Of a stretch of DNA of 56,064 bases, positions 26,718 through 34,327 are shown in pieces (positions within the stretch are counted from its first letter, which is position 1; each line of letters begins with the position of its first letter). This stretch comes from Photobacterium rosenbergii (GTDB lineage: Bacteria; Pseudomonadota; Gammaproteobacteria; Enterobacterales; Vibrionaceae). A program made the position numbers and the translations under genes. Under the pieces are notes generated by a model, which did no database searches, was not told the origin of the DNA, and saw only the letters and a list, made by a program, of their open reading frames with translations. The stretch spans positions 1 through 56,064 of the forward strand of contig NZ_PYMB01000025.1 in the NCBI RefSeq assembly GCF_003026455.1. Reading direction: 5' to 3'.

Positions 26718-28325
26718 CTATTTGCTATGCAGGCCTTTCTTCTCCAGCGAGCGGTAAATTAGCGTCTGCTGGATAAGTGTTACGATGTTAGAGACTAGCC
26801 AGTACAGCACTAGACCTGACGGGAAGAACAGGAAGAAGAAGGTGAACATCACCGGCATGAAGGTCATGATCTTCTGTTGCATCGGGTCGGTAACTGTTGT
26901 TGGGCTCATCTTCTGGATCAGGAACATGGTCGCACCCATCAGGATCGGCAGGATGTAGAACGGGTCCTGTGCTGATAGGTCGTGGATCCAACCGAAGAAC
27001 GGCGCGTGACGTAGCTCAACTGACTCCATCAGTGCCCAGTATAGGGCGATGAAGATTGGCATCTGTAGCAAGATTGGTAGACAGCCACCCAATGGGTTCA
27101 CTTTCTCTTTCTTGTACAGTTCCATCATTTCCTGGCTCATGCGCTGGCGGTCGTCGCCCAGGCGCTCACGCATTGCCTGCAGTTTTGGCTGCAGCATACG
27201 CATTTTCGCCATAGAGGTGTACTGCGCTTTGGTTAGCGGGTACATCGCACCACGAACGATGAAGGTTAGGATGATGATCGCTAGACCCCAGTTCACCACG
27301 ATACCTTGGATGAACGACAGTAGGCTGTGTAGTGGGCTTGCGATGAACCATAGCCAGCCGTAGTCAACGGTTAGGTTTAGGTTCTGTGCTGTTGCTGCCA
27401 TTTGGTCTTGTAGCTTAGGACCAACCCATAGCGTAGCAGTTAGTGACTCCTCACTACCTGGTGCAACAGTGGTTGTTGGCATGCGAACACCGATGTAACC
27501 CTGGCCATTACTGGTGCGGGTGTATAGGTTGCTCGCTTGGTCTGCGCGTGGGATCCATGCAGTGACAAAGTAGTGCTGCATCATTGCCGCCCAGCCTTGA
27601 TTCATATCCAGGTTCAAGTTCTTGTCCTGCATATCGTCGAAGCTGTATTTCTTGTACTTCACGTTGTCGGCTGAGTAAGCACCACCACGGTAAGTCGGCA
27701 TGGTCAGGCTGCCACCGTCATCCATCAGGTTCTGCTTAAGCTGGGCATACATTTGCACGCTAGCTGGCTGCTCTGATTGGTTGTTGATGGTGTATTCAAC
27801 ATCTACCGCGTAGCTGTCGCGCTTAACGATGATAGTTTTGGTGTAGCTGATACCGTCCTGCTCGAAGGTCATCGGAACACGCAGTTCATCTTGGCCATCT
27901 TCCAGCGTAAAGCTGTCAGCAGAAACTTGTAGCTGGGCACGGCCGGCTGCGGTATCGATACCCTGGGCACCGATAAGACCTGATTGAGCCGTGTAGCTGT
28001 GGCTTGGGTCATTCTTTAGAAGAACGAACGGGTCTTCCGATTCCAATTCGTTGTCGTAAGCCAGTAGTTTGGCTTCGATGATGTCACCACCAAGCGTATC
28101 GACAGTAAGCGCCAGTACATCAGTGTTAATGGTGATAAGGTTGTTTGACGTGCTTTGGTCAGTGATAGGCTGGCCGTCAGCGGAATGCGAAGGGACATCA
28201 CCACTGTGAGTTACTTGTTGCGCTACACCCTGCGGTTGCGGGTTGCTGTCAGTATTCCACTGCTGGAACAGCAGGAAAGAGACAAACAGTAGGGCAATTA
28301 ACAGAATATTGCGTTGGGAATCCAT
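26718..28325 (-). CDS. yidC: Membrane protein insertase YidC
   Basis: YidC inserts proteins, including ATP synthase c and a subunits, into the inner membrane. The 535 aa have an N-terminal anchor (ILLIALLFVSFLLFQQW), a large periplasmic domain (about residues 60-340) and the five-helix C-terminal core. The core includes GAMYPLTKAQYTSMAKMRML (containing the conserved groove arginine), a cytoplasmic hairpin, and GGCLPILLQMPIFIALYWAL. It starts 2 nt after yidD. Confidence 0.96.
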   Translation of the reverse strand: MDSQRNILLIALLFVSFLLFQQWNTDSNPQPQGVAQQVTHSGDVPSHSADGQPITDQSTSNNLITINTDVLALTVDTLGGDIIEAKLLAYDNELESEDPFVLLKNDPSHSYTAQSGLIGAQGIDTAAGRAQLQVSADSFTLEDGQDELRVPMTFEQDGISYTKTIIVKRDSYAVDVEYTINNQSEQPASVQMYAQLKQNLMDDGGSLTMPTYRGGAYSADNVKYKKYSFDDMQDKNLNLDMNQGWAAMMQHYFVTAWIPRADQASNLYTRTSNGQGYIGVRMPTTTVAPGSEESLTATLWVGPKLQDQMAATAQNLNLTVDYGWLWFIASPLHSLLSFIQGIVVNWGLAIIILTFIVRGAMYPLTKAQYTSMAKMRMLQPKLQAMRERLGDDRQRMSQEMMELYKKEKVNPLGGCLPILLQMPIFIALYWALMESVELRHAPFFGWIHDLSAQDPFYILPILMGATMFLIQKMSPTTVTDPMQQKIMTFMPVMFTFFFLFFPSGLVLYWLVSNIVTLIQQTLIYRSLEKKGLHSK

Positions 28326-28327
28326 CG

Positions 28328-28585
28328 TTACTTATCTCTGTCGTTATGCTTGGTTGGCGGAACGGGGTCATAACCACCGTCGTTTAAAGGATGACATCTT
28401 AATAGACGTTTCGCCGCGAACCAACCTCCTTTTAGTGCTCCGTGCGTTTTTATGGCTTCGATCGCGTATTGGGAACAGGTAGGGGTGAAGCGACAACGCG
28501 GCCCGATGAGAGGGCTAATTGCCAGTTGGTAAAAGCGGACTAGTCCAATGACTAGCCACGCGAAGGGCGAGACAGGCGATGCCAT
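28328..28585 (-). CDS. yidD: Membrane protein insertion efficiency factor YidD
   Basis: An 85-aa amphipathic membrane-associated protein of the YidD family, with the three-cysteine pattern GPRCRFTPTCSQYAIEAI and RCHPLNDGGYDPVP. It is thought to assist YidC. Its start lies inside rnpA, overlapping by 34 nt, which is the usual arrangement. It ends 2 nt before yidC. Confidence 0.94.
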   Translation of the reverse strand: MASPVSPFAWLVIGLVRFYQLAISPLIGPRCRFTPTCSQYAIEAIKTHGALKGGWFAAKRLLRCHPLNDGGYDPVPPTKHNDRDK

Positions 28586-28908
28586 AATTTATCTAGCAGC
28601 TTGAAAAGTTCTTCGTTGCTCAGTTCACTGGCACTCTTCTTGGCGATAACGACAAAATCCTTCGCCGGCAGATCGTGTTGCTTTTGGCGGAAACTCTCGC
28701 GTACGACACGCTTGAATTTGTTACGGCCAACGGCAGTTTTAATCTGTTTCTTAGGGACAGCCAAGCCAAGACGCGGATGGTCAAGGTTGTTATTGCGGGC
28801 AAGAATAGTTAAGTGGGGAGAGCCAGCACGATGAGCTTGCTGGAAGACTTGTTTGTAATGTTCGGGAGTTAACAGACGTAACTCCCGAGAGAAAGCGTGC
28901 TTACTCAA
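28552..28908 (-). CDS. rnpA: Ribonuclease P protein component
   Basis: The 118-aa protein subunit of RNase P supports the catalytic RNA in tRNA 5' processing. The basic RNR-type motif VGRNKFKRVVRESFR is present at about residues 60-75, and the N-terminus SKHAFSRELRLLTPEHY matches the Vibrio protein. The only start giving this N-terminus is a TTG at 28908; E. coli uses GTG. The 13-nt gap to rpmH suggests co-transcription, with low translation from the poor start limiting output. Confidence 0.94.
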   Translation of the reverse strand: MSKHAFSRELRLLTPEHYKQVFQQAHRAGSPHLTILARNNNLDHPRLGLAVPKKQIKTAVGRNKFKRVVRESFRQKQHDLPAKDFVVIAKKSASELSNEELFKLLDKLWHRLSRPSRG

Positions 28909-28921
28909 AATAATCTAATGA

Positions 28922-29056
28922 TTACTTAGAAAGACGCTTACGGCCTTTAGCGCGACGTGCATTGATAGTTGCGCGACCGTTCTTAGTAGCCATGCGTGCA
29001 CGGAAGCCGTGAGTACGCTTGCGCTTTAGAACTGAAGGTTGAAAAGTGCGTTTCAT
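28922..29056 (-). CDS. rpmH: Ribosomal protein bL34
   Basis: A 44-aa, very basic protein beginning MKRTFQPSVLKRKRTHGFRA and ending KGRKRLSK, the invariant bL34 pattern. The start is at 29056. It is the first gene of the rpmH-rnpA-yidD-yidC cluster and has a strong promoter about 90 nt upstream. Confidence 0.98.
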   Translation of the reverse strand: MKRTFQPSVLKRKRTHGFRARMATKNGRATINARRAKGRKRLSK

Positions 29057-29146
29057 GGGTTTTACCTTAAATTAACTGATCAGTTTTTAAGTTTGGTTAG
29101 AGTTTAGCGACTGTTTTCAGTCGTTGCCTCTAATCAAAGAGGCGGA

Positions 29147-29175
29147 ATTGTAATCACTGACTCTTAAATAGTCAA
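29147..29175 (-). promoter_or_regulatory. Sigma-70 promoter for rpmH
   Basis: On the minus strand, TTGACT (29175-29170), a 17-nt spacer and TACAAT (29152-29147) make a near-consensus promoter. It lies about 90 nt before rpmH. Confidence 0.75.
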
Positions 29176-29242
29176 TAATTATGCCCAGCAGAGAACTGCG
29201 GGCGCTGAATTATACTTCCTATACGCAGGAGTGCAAGGATCC

Positions 29243-29980
29243 TTAACGGATCCCGACCTGGCTCAGGAACTTTTTCAGCCTCGGATCTTGCGGGTTACCG
29301 AAGATCTGATCCGGTGTACCTTGCTCGACGAAGCTGCCATCGGCCATAAAGATCACTCGATCGGCCACTTCGCGTGCAAATTGCATTTCGTGGGTGACGA
29401 CCAACATCGTTTGGTGTCGTGTCGCCAGTTTCTGCATCAGGCTCAGCACTTCGCCGACCCATTCGGGATCCAGCGCCGATGTCGGCTCGTCAAACAGCAA
29501 CAGTTCTGCTTCGAGTGCCATGGCACGGCCGATGCCAACCCGTTGTTGCTGCCCGCCTGATAACGCTGCAGGGTATTGGTCGCCTTTATCGCCTAAGCCG
29601 ATATCGTCTAGGATTTGCTGCGCCTTGTTATAGGCTTCCTCTTTGTTCCAGCCTTTGACTGTGATCAGCCCTTCGGCAATGTTTTGTCGCGCCGTCAGGT
29701 GGGCAAACAGGGCATAGTTCTGGAAGACAAAGCCGGTTTGCCGGCGCAGTGCTAAGATTTCTTTTTGTCCTGCCTTCTGGCTCTCGACCGAGACGTCGCC
29801 TAGGGTCAGGTGGCCTTCATCAGCGGTTTCGAGGAAATTGATACAGCGCAGCAGGGTCGACTTACCGGTACCTGATGGGCCGATCACTACTACGATTTCC
29901 CCTTTACTGATCGTCAGATCCAAGCCGGAGAAAATCGTCGCATCACCAAAGCGTTTGGTCAGGTTTTCAATCTTAATCAT
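29243..29980 (-). CDS. Polar amino-acid ABC importer, ATP-binding protein
   Basis: A 245-aa ABC ATPase of the polar amino-acid (PAAT) family. Walker A is GPSGTGKST (about residues 34-42), the Q-loop is FVFQNYALFAHLTA, the signature is LSGGQQQR, and Walker B is LLLFDEPTSALDPEW. It resembles E. coli TcyN/GlnQ-type proteins; cystine import is possible but the substrate cannot be read from the sequence. Its ATG overlaps the permease stop by 4 nt, so the two are translationally coupled. The same module sits between rpmH and dnaA in V. cholerae, as I recall. Confidence 0.93.
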   Translation of the reverse strand: MIKIENLTKRFGDATIFSGLDLTISKGEIVVVIGPSGTGKSTLLRCINFLETADEGHLTLGDVSVESQKAGQKEILALRRQTGFVFQNYALFAHLTARQNIAEGLITVKGWNKEEAYNKAQQILDDIGLGDKGDQYPAALSGGQQQRVGIGRAMALEAELLLFDEPTSALDPEWVGEVLSLMQKLATRHQTMLVVTHEMQFAREVADRVIFMADGSFVEQGTPDQIFGNPQDPRLKKFLSQVGIR

Positions 29981-30648
29981 CGTGTATAAGCCCTGTTAAG
30001 TTTGGCTTCCGCCCAGTTTTGTACCCGGGTCAGGACAAGGACGATACCCCAGTAAATCAGGGCAACCGCAAGGAAGGCTTCGAAGAACTTGAAGCTTGAA
30101 GAGGCTTCCATCTGGGCCGTAGCCATAATTTCTGCCACCCCGAGGGTGAAGGCCAGTGAGGTCGATTTGATCATGTCGATAAAATAGTTCATCAGCGAAG
30201 GCAGGGCGACCCGGGTAGCCTGCGGCAGGATGATACGGCGCATTGCTTGCAGCTCGGTCATGCCTATCGACAGGCTGGCTTCCCGCTGGCTGCGGTCGAT
30301 ACCAATAATGGCAGCCCGGATACTCTCGGCCATATAGGCGGCAAAGTGTAGGCTCAGGCCGATAACCGCTGCAGTAAAGGCATCGAGGCCGACAAATACC
30401 GGCATCACCTGTGGCAGGCCGTAGTAGAGCAGGAACAGCTGTACTAGTAGCGGGGTGCCACGGAAGAAACTGATATAGAGCTGGCTAAGCTGATCGAGCA
30501 CCGGGATGCGGTAAATTCGAAGCAGGGCCAGTACCAATGCAATGATCAGGGCAAATACCAGGCCCCAAAGTGCCATTCCCATGGTGGTGCCGAGGTAGTT
30601 GAACAGGATCGGCATCAGGGAGAGCATGTAGTCAAAATCAAAACCCAT
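29977..30648 (-). CDS. Polar amino-acid ABC importer, permease
   Basis: A 223-aa inner-membrane permease with about five membrane helices. The HisM/GlnP-family entry motif is LYISFFRGTPLLVQLFLLYY, and the coupling (EAA) loop is EASLSIGMTELQAMRRIILP. With only one permease gene in the cluster it probably forms a homodimer. It lies 88 nt downstream of the binding-protein gene, with a hairpin in the gap, and overlaps the ATPase gene. Confidence 0.93.
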   Translation of the reverse strand: MGFDFDYMLSLMPILFNYLGTTMGMALWGLVFALIIALVLALLRIYRIPVLDQLSQLYISFFRGTPLLVQLFLLYYGLPQVMPVFVGLDAFTAAVIGLSLHFAAYMAESIRAAIIGIDRSQREASLSIGMTELQAMRRIILPQATRVALPSLMNYFIDMIKSTSLAFTLGVAEIMATAQMEASSSFKFFEAFLAVALIYWGIVLVLTRVQNWAEAKLNRAYTR

Positions 30649-30686
30649 AGTGGTGTCTTCTTATTTACCGTGGTTTATCAGCGACA

Positions 30687-30710
30687 AAGACCCACCCGGG
30701 GGTGAGTCTT
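30687..30710 (-). repeat. Stem-loop between binding-protein and permease genes
   Basis: AAGAC plus CACCC (30687-30697, one unpaired C) pairs with GGGTG plus GTCTT (30700-30710). No long T run follows. Such hairpins often protect the upstream mRNA, giving more binding protein than permease. That role is inferred here. Confidence 0.55.
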
Positions 30711-30736
30711 GTGAATATGAAGGATAGCGAGCGAAC

Positions 30737-31492
30737 TTAGTGGGTGATATCGGCATCAAACCACTTGATGGAGATTTCAGCCAGGGTGCCGTCCTTGCGC
30801 ATTGCTTCAAGGGCAACATTGACCTCATCGCGCAGCTTCTCACCTTTTTCACCTTGGACAAATGGCCAGGCGTTTTCAATTTTCTCGAACGGTTCACCTG
30901 CCAGCTGTAGCGGTAGGTTAGCTTTTTTGATCAGCTCAAGTGACGACAGGCGGTCCATCACGAATGCATCGGTACGGCCAAGGGCTACATCGTGCTCGAT
31001 ACCGGTATCGTAGGTTTTGATTTTAATGCTGCCATCAGTATCAAGCTGGCGTAGTAGCTGCTCGTAGTTCGAGCCTAGGTTAACACCGACTGTTTTGCCG
31101 TCGAGATCATCCGTGCTGGTGATCTTGTCATTGCCTTTGCGTACGACAAGCTGTGCGCCATCAACTACGTAAGGTTCTGAGAACAGGTATTTACCTTTAC
31201 GCTCTTCAGTCATGGTGATTTGGTTGGAAATGGTGTCGATACGACCGGTTTCCAATAGACCGAACAGACCTGAGAAGTTAGCGGTAACAAACTCGACATT
31301 GTAGTCATTGCGTTTGCCGATTTCGTTCCACAGATCGACCTCAAAGCCTTGTAGCTGATCTTGCTTAACAAAAGTAAAAGGGAAATAGCGTCCTGACATT
31401 CCTACTTTTACATCGGTGGCAGCCATCGCTGTTTGGCTAACAGACAAGGTTAGGGCGATTGCAGTCAATGAAGTGATTACCCAGCTTTTCAT
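30737..31492 (-). CDS. Polar amino-acid ABC importer, periplasmic binding protein
   Basis: A 251-aa solute-binding protein. A signal peptide is clear (MKSWVITSLTAIALTLSVSQ then TAMA, cleavage after AMA near residue 24). The SBP family 3 fold is marked by GRYFPFTFVKQDQLQGFEVDLW and DTISNQITMTEERKGKYLFS (each quoted within limits) and by VGVNLGSNYEQLLRQ. It resembles cystine-binding proteins such as TcyJ, but ligand assignment is uncertain. It is the first gene of the transporter operon, divergent from dnaA across 307 nt. Confidence 0.92.
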   Translation of the reverse strand: MKSWVITSLTAIALTLSVSQTAMAATDVKVGMSGRYFPFTFVKQDQLQGFEVDLWNEIGKRNDYNVEFVTANFSGLFGLLETGRIDTISNQITMTEERKGKYLFSEPYVVDGAQLVVRKGNDKITSTDDLDGKTVGVNLGSNYEQLLRQLDTDGSIKIKTYDTGIEHDVALGRTDAFVMDRLSSLELIKKANLPLQLAGEPFEKIENAWPFVQGEKGEKLRDEVNVALEAMRKDGTLAEISIKWFDADITH

Positions 31493-31657
31493 CCTGTTTA
31501 CTCCTCAGGTTGCTGTGATGATATTCTGTTGGAGTCATCCTATCTGTTAATAATAGGTTTCCATAAATAACTTGGAGTTATTTTAAATAACAAAAAGTAT
31601 GAGTGTTGAATGGCTGATGTTCATGGATTTGTGGGTAAGCAGGGGTAAAATTGTGGT

Positions 31658-31755
31658 GATCACACGTATAATTGTGCGATCTATGTGAATAAGTCGGATC
31701 TTATTCACTTGATCTGCGATCTCTTTGCTGGCGATCCTGAGCCAGCGGGTATAAA
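31658..31755 (+). promoter_or_regulatory. dnaA control region with Dam sites and paired DnaA boxes
   Basis: Six GATC sites occur in 79 bp (31658, 31678, 31697, 31711, 31718, 31733). A perfect 9-bp inverted repeat, GTGAATAAG (31685-31693) and CTTATTCAC (31700-31708), places two DnaA-box-like sequences head to head. A candidate -10, TATAAA, is at 31750-31755; a TTGCTG at 31725 would be its -35 but with a long 19-nt spacer. Together these suggest DnaA autoregulation and methylation control. Confidence 0.65.
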
Positions 31756-31799
31756 ATTGCATCCCTTTTTGTGTTTTGTTATTCAGTGTGGAGTCGAGC

Positions 31800-33221
31800 T
31801 TGTCATCTTCGCTTTGGTTGCAGTGCCTTCAACGCCTTCAAGAGGAACTCCCTGCAACAGAATTCAGTATGTGGGTTCGACCGCTTCAAGCCGAGTTGAG
31901 CGACAATACGTTGACCCTGTTCGCCCCCAACCGCTTTGTGCTGGATTGGGTGCGTGATAAGTACCTCAACAACATCAACCGCCTGCTCAATGAGTTTTGC
32001 GGAAACGATATGCCGATCCTGCGCTTTGAGGTCGGGAGCAAGCCTGTTGTTGCTCCGCCGCCGCAGCCGGTATCGCCACCGCCTACACTGAGCCCGGCGC
32101 CTGCCGCAGCGGCTCCGGCACCTTTGGTTGAAGACGATGCGCCTTCTCGTATCTGGGAGCCAGCACCGTCGCCGGTCCAGCCTGAATCGCAGTCCGGTTA
32201 CCGTTCGAACGTCAACCCCAAGCACAACTTCAACAATTTTGTTGAGGGTAAGTCGAACCAATTGGGCCTAGCGGCTTGTCGCCAGGTAGCCGATAATCCT
32301 GGAGCGGCGTATAACCCGTTGTTCCTCTACGGTGGTACTGGCCTCGGTAAAACTCACTTGTTGCACGCAGTAGGCAATGCCATTGCCGATCGCAAGCCCA
32401 ATGCCAAAGTGGTGTACATGCACTCCGAGCGCTTTGTCCAGGATATGGTCAAGGCATTACAGAACAATGCCATCGAAGAATTCAAACGCTACTACCGTAG
32501 TGTCGACGCCTTGCTGATCGATGACATCCAGTTTTTTGCCAACAAGGAGCGCTCGCAGGAAGAGTTCTTCCACACGTTCAATGCGCTACTGGAAGGCAAT
32601 CAACAGATCATCCTGACTTCCGACCGTTACCCGCGAGAAATTAATGGGGTAGAGGACCGCCTCAAATCACGTTTCGGCTGGGGCCTGACGGTGGCGATTG
32701 AGCCGCCGGAATTGGAAACCCGTGTGGCGATCCTGATGAAGAAGGCCGAGGACCACAATATCCGCCTGGCAGACGAAGTGGCATTCTTCATTGCCAAGCG
32801 TTTGCGCTCCAATGTCCGTGAGTTGGAAGGGGCACTGAACCGTGTCATTGCCAACGCCAATTTTACCGGCCGGGCAATTACGATTGATTTTGTCCGTGAG
32901 GCACTGCGTGATTTGCTAGCCTTGCAGGAAAAGCTGGTCACGATTGATAATATTCAAAAGACCGTGGCCGAGTACTATAAAATTAAGATGGCTGATATGC
33001 TATCCAAGCGCCGTTCCCGCTCTGTTGCCCGCCCGCGCCAGATGGCGATGGCGCTGGCCAAGGAGCTGACTAACCACAGCTTGCCGGAGATTGGCGATGC
33101 CTTTGGTGGCCGGGACCATACCACGGTGCTACACGCGTGCCGCAAAATTGAGCAGCTGCGTGAGGAAAGCCATGACATCAAAGAAGATTATTCTAACCTA
33201 ATAAGAACACTGTCATCTTAA
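31800..33221 (+). CDS. dnaA: Chromosomal replication initiator DnaA
   Basis: DnaA opens oriC and recruits the helicase. The 473 aa contain domain I (SSSLWLQCLQRLQEELPATE), a Pro/Ala-rich linker at about residues 82-130, the AAA+ domain with Walker A GGTGLGKTH (about 178) and Walker B LLIDDIQFF (about 239), and the DNA-binding signature GGRDHTTVLHACRKIEQL (about 436). I set the start at a TTG at 31800, with GGAG 6 nt before it, giving the N-terminus expected in Vibrio. A GTG at 31788 has no ribosome site. dnaN follows after 1 nt. Confidence 0.97.
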   Translation: MSSSLWLQCLQRLQEELPATEFSMWVRPLQAELSDNTLTLFAPNRFVLDWVRDKYLNNINRLLNEFCGNDMPILRFEVGSKPVVAPPPQPVSPPPTLSPAPAAAAPAPLVEDDAPSRIWEPAPSPVQPESQSGYRSNVNPKHNFNNFVEGKSNQLGLAACRQVADNPGAAYNPLFLYGGTGLGKTHLLHAVGNAIADRKPNAKVVYMHSERFVQDMVKALQNNAIEEFKRYYRSVDALLIDDIQFFANKERSQEEFFHTFNALLEGNQQIILTSDRYPREINGVEDRLKSRFGWGLTVAIEPPELETRVAILMKKAEDHNIRLADEVAFFIAKRLRSNVRELEGALNRVIANANFTGRAITIDFVREALRDLLALQEKLVTIDNIQKTVAEYYKIKMADMLSKRRSRSVARPRQMAMALAKELTNHSLPEIGDAFGGRDHTTVLHACRKIEQLREESHDIKEDYSNLIRTLSS

Positions 33222-33222
33222 T

Positions 33223-34323
33223 ATGAAATTTACAGTTGCACGCGAACAGCTTCTAAAACCCCTGCAGCAGGTCTCTGGTGCATTGGGTAGCCGTCCTTCA
33301 TTGCCGATCCTCGGCAATATTCTGTTGGTTGTCGAGCAGGGTTGCCTATCGATGACAGGTACCGATCTCGAAGTTGAGATGATTGCCAAGCTGGCCTTGG
33401 AAGGCGACTTCGAAGAAGGGGCCGTGACCGTACCGTCGCGCAAGTTCCTCGATATCTGCCGAGGCTTGCCTGACAGTGCCAATATTGCTATTTCCCTTGA
33501 AGGGGACCGTGCGATTATCCGCTCTGGCCGTAGCCGTTATACGCTATCGGTACTACCAGCTGCTGATTTCCCCAATATCGAAGACTGGCAGAGCGAAGTC
33601 GAAATTACCCTTCCTCAGGGCCAGATGCGCCAGTTGATCGACAGCACCCAGTTCTCGATGGCTCACCAAGATGTGCGCTATTACCTCAACGGTATGCTGT
33701 TTGAGACCGATGGCCAGTTGCTGCGTTCGGTGGCAACGGACGGTCACCGGATGGCTGTGTGTTCGGTGGCAACCAGTGCCGAACTGCCAGCCAAGCAAAT
33801 CATTGTTCCTCGCAAAGGGGTCATGGAGCTGATGCGCCTGCTTGATAGCCCTGATGAAGAAGTGCGCTTGCAGATCGGCCACTCCAATATCCGTGCCGAG
33901 GTGAACAATTTCGTATTCACTTCTAAGCTGGTAGATGGCCGTTTCCCTGACTATCGCCGCGTAATGCCACAGAACAGCACCAAGGTTGTGGAAGCGAGCT
34001 GTGATGAACTGCGTAAGGCTTTCTCTCGTGCGGCAATCTTGTCGAACGAGAAATTCCGTGGTGTCAGGCTCAACCTGTCACAGGGTGAGATGCGCATTAC
34101 TGCCAACAACCCAGAGCAGGAAGAAGCCGAAGAGTTCCTGGATGTTGACTATGAGGGCGAGCCGCTCGAGATTGGTTTCAATGTGAGTTACGTGCTTGAT
34201 GTGCTTAACACCCTCAAGTGTGAGCAAGTACGTTGGTCGCTGACGGATGCTAATGCCAGTGCACTGTTGGAAGACAGTGCCAGCGGTGATGCCATGTACG
34301 TGGTGATGCCAATCAGGCTATAA
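33223..34323 (+). CDS. dnaN: DNA polymerase III beta sliding clamp
   Basis: The 366-aa clamp, same length as in E. coli. It starts MKFTVAREQLLKPLQQVSGA and ends MYVVMPIRL, and the three repeated clamp domains can be followed along the chain (for example PILGNILLVVEQGCLSMTGT in domain 1 and LPAKQIIVPRKGVMELMRLL in domain 2). It tethers polymerase III and binds many repair proteins. It lies 1 nt after dnaA and 4 nt before recF. Confidence 0.98.
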   Translation: MKFTVAREQLLKPLQQVSGALGSRPSLPILGNILLVVEQGCLSMTGTDLEVEMIAKLALEGDFEEGAVTVPSRKFLDICRGLPDSANIAISLEGDRAIIRSGRSRYTLSVLPAADFPNIEDWQSEVEITLPQGQMRQLIDSTQFSMAHQDVRYYLNGMLFETDGQLLRSVATDGHRMAVCSVATSAELPAKQIIVPRKGVMELMRLLDSPDEEVRLQIGHSNIRAEVNNFVFTSKLVDGRFPDYRRVMPQNSTKVVEASCDELRKAFSRAAILSNEKFRGVRLNLSQGEMRITANNPEQEEAEEFLDVDYEGEPLEIGFNVSYVLDVLNTLKCEQVRWSLTDANASALLEDSASGDAMYVVMPIRL

Positions 34324-34327
34324 GGTC

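Noticed and set aside
29240..29260. GGATCC repeats as a terminator after the ABC operon
   Set aside because: The two GGATCC copies near 29239-29255 are self-complementary but form only a short stem without a T run.
31776..31799. Upstream dnaA starts (TTG 31776, GTG 31788)
   Set aside because: Neither has a ribosome site, and the residues they add are not part of the DnaA family N-terminus as I know it.
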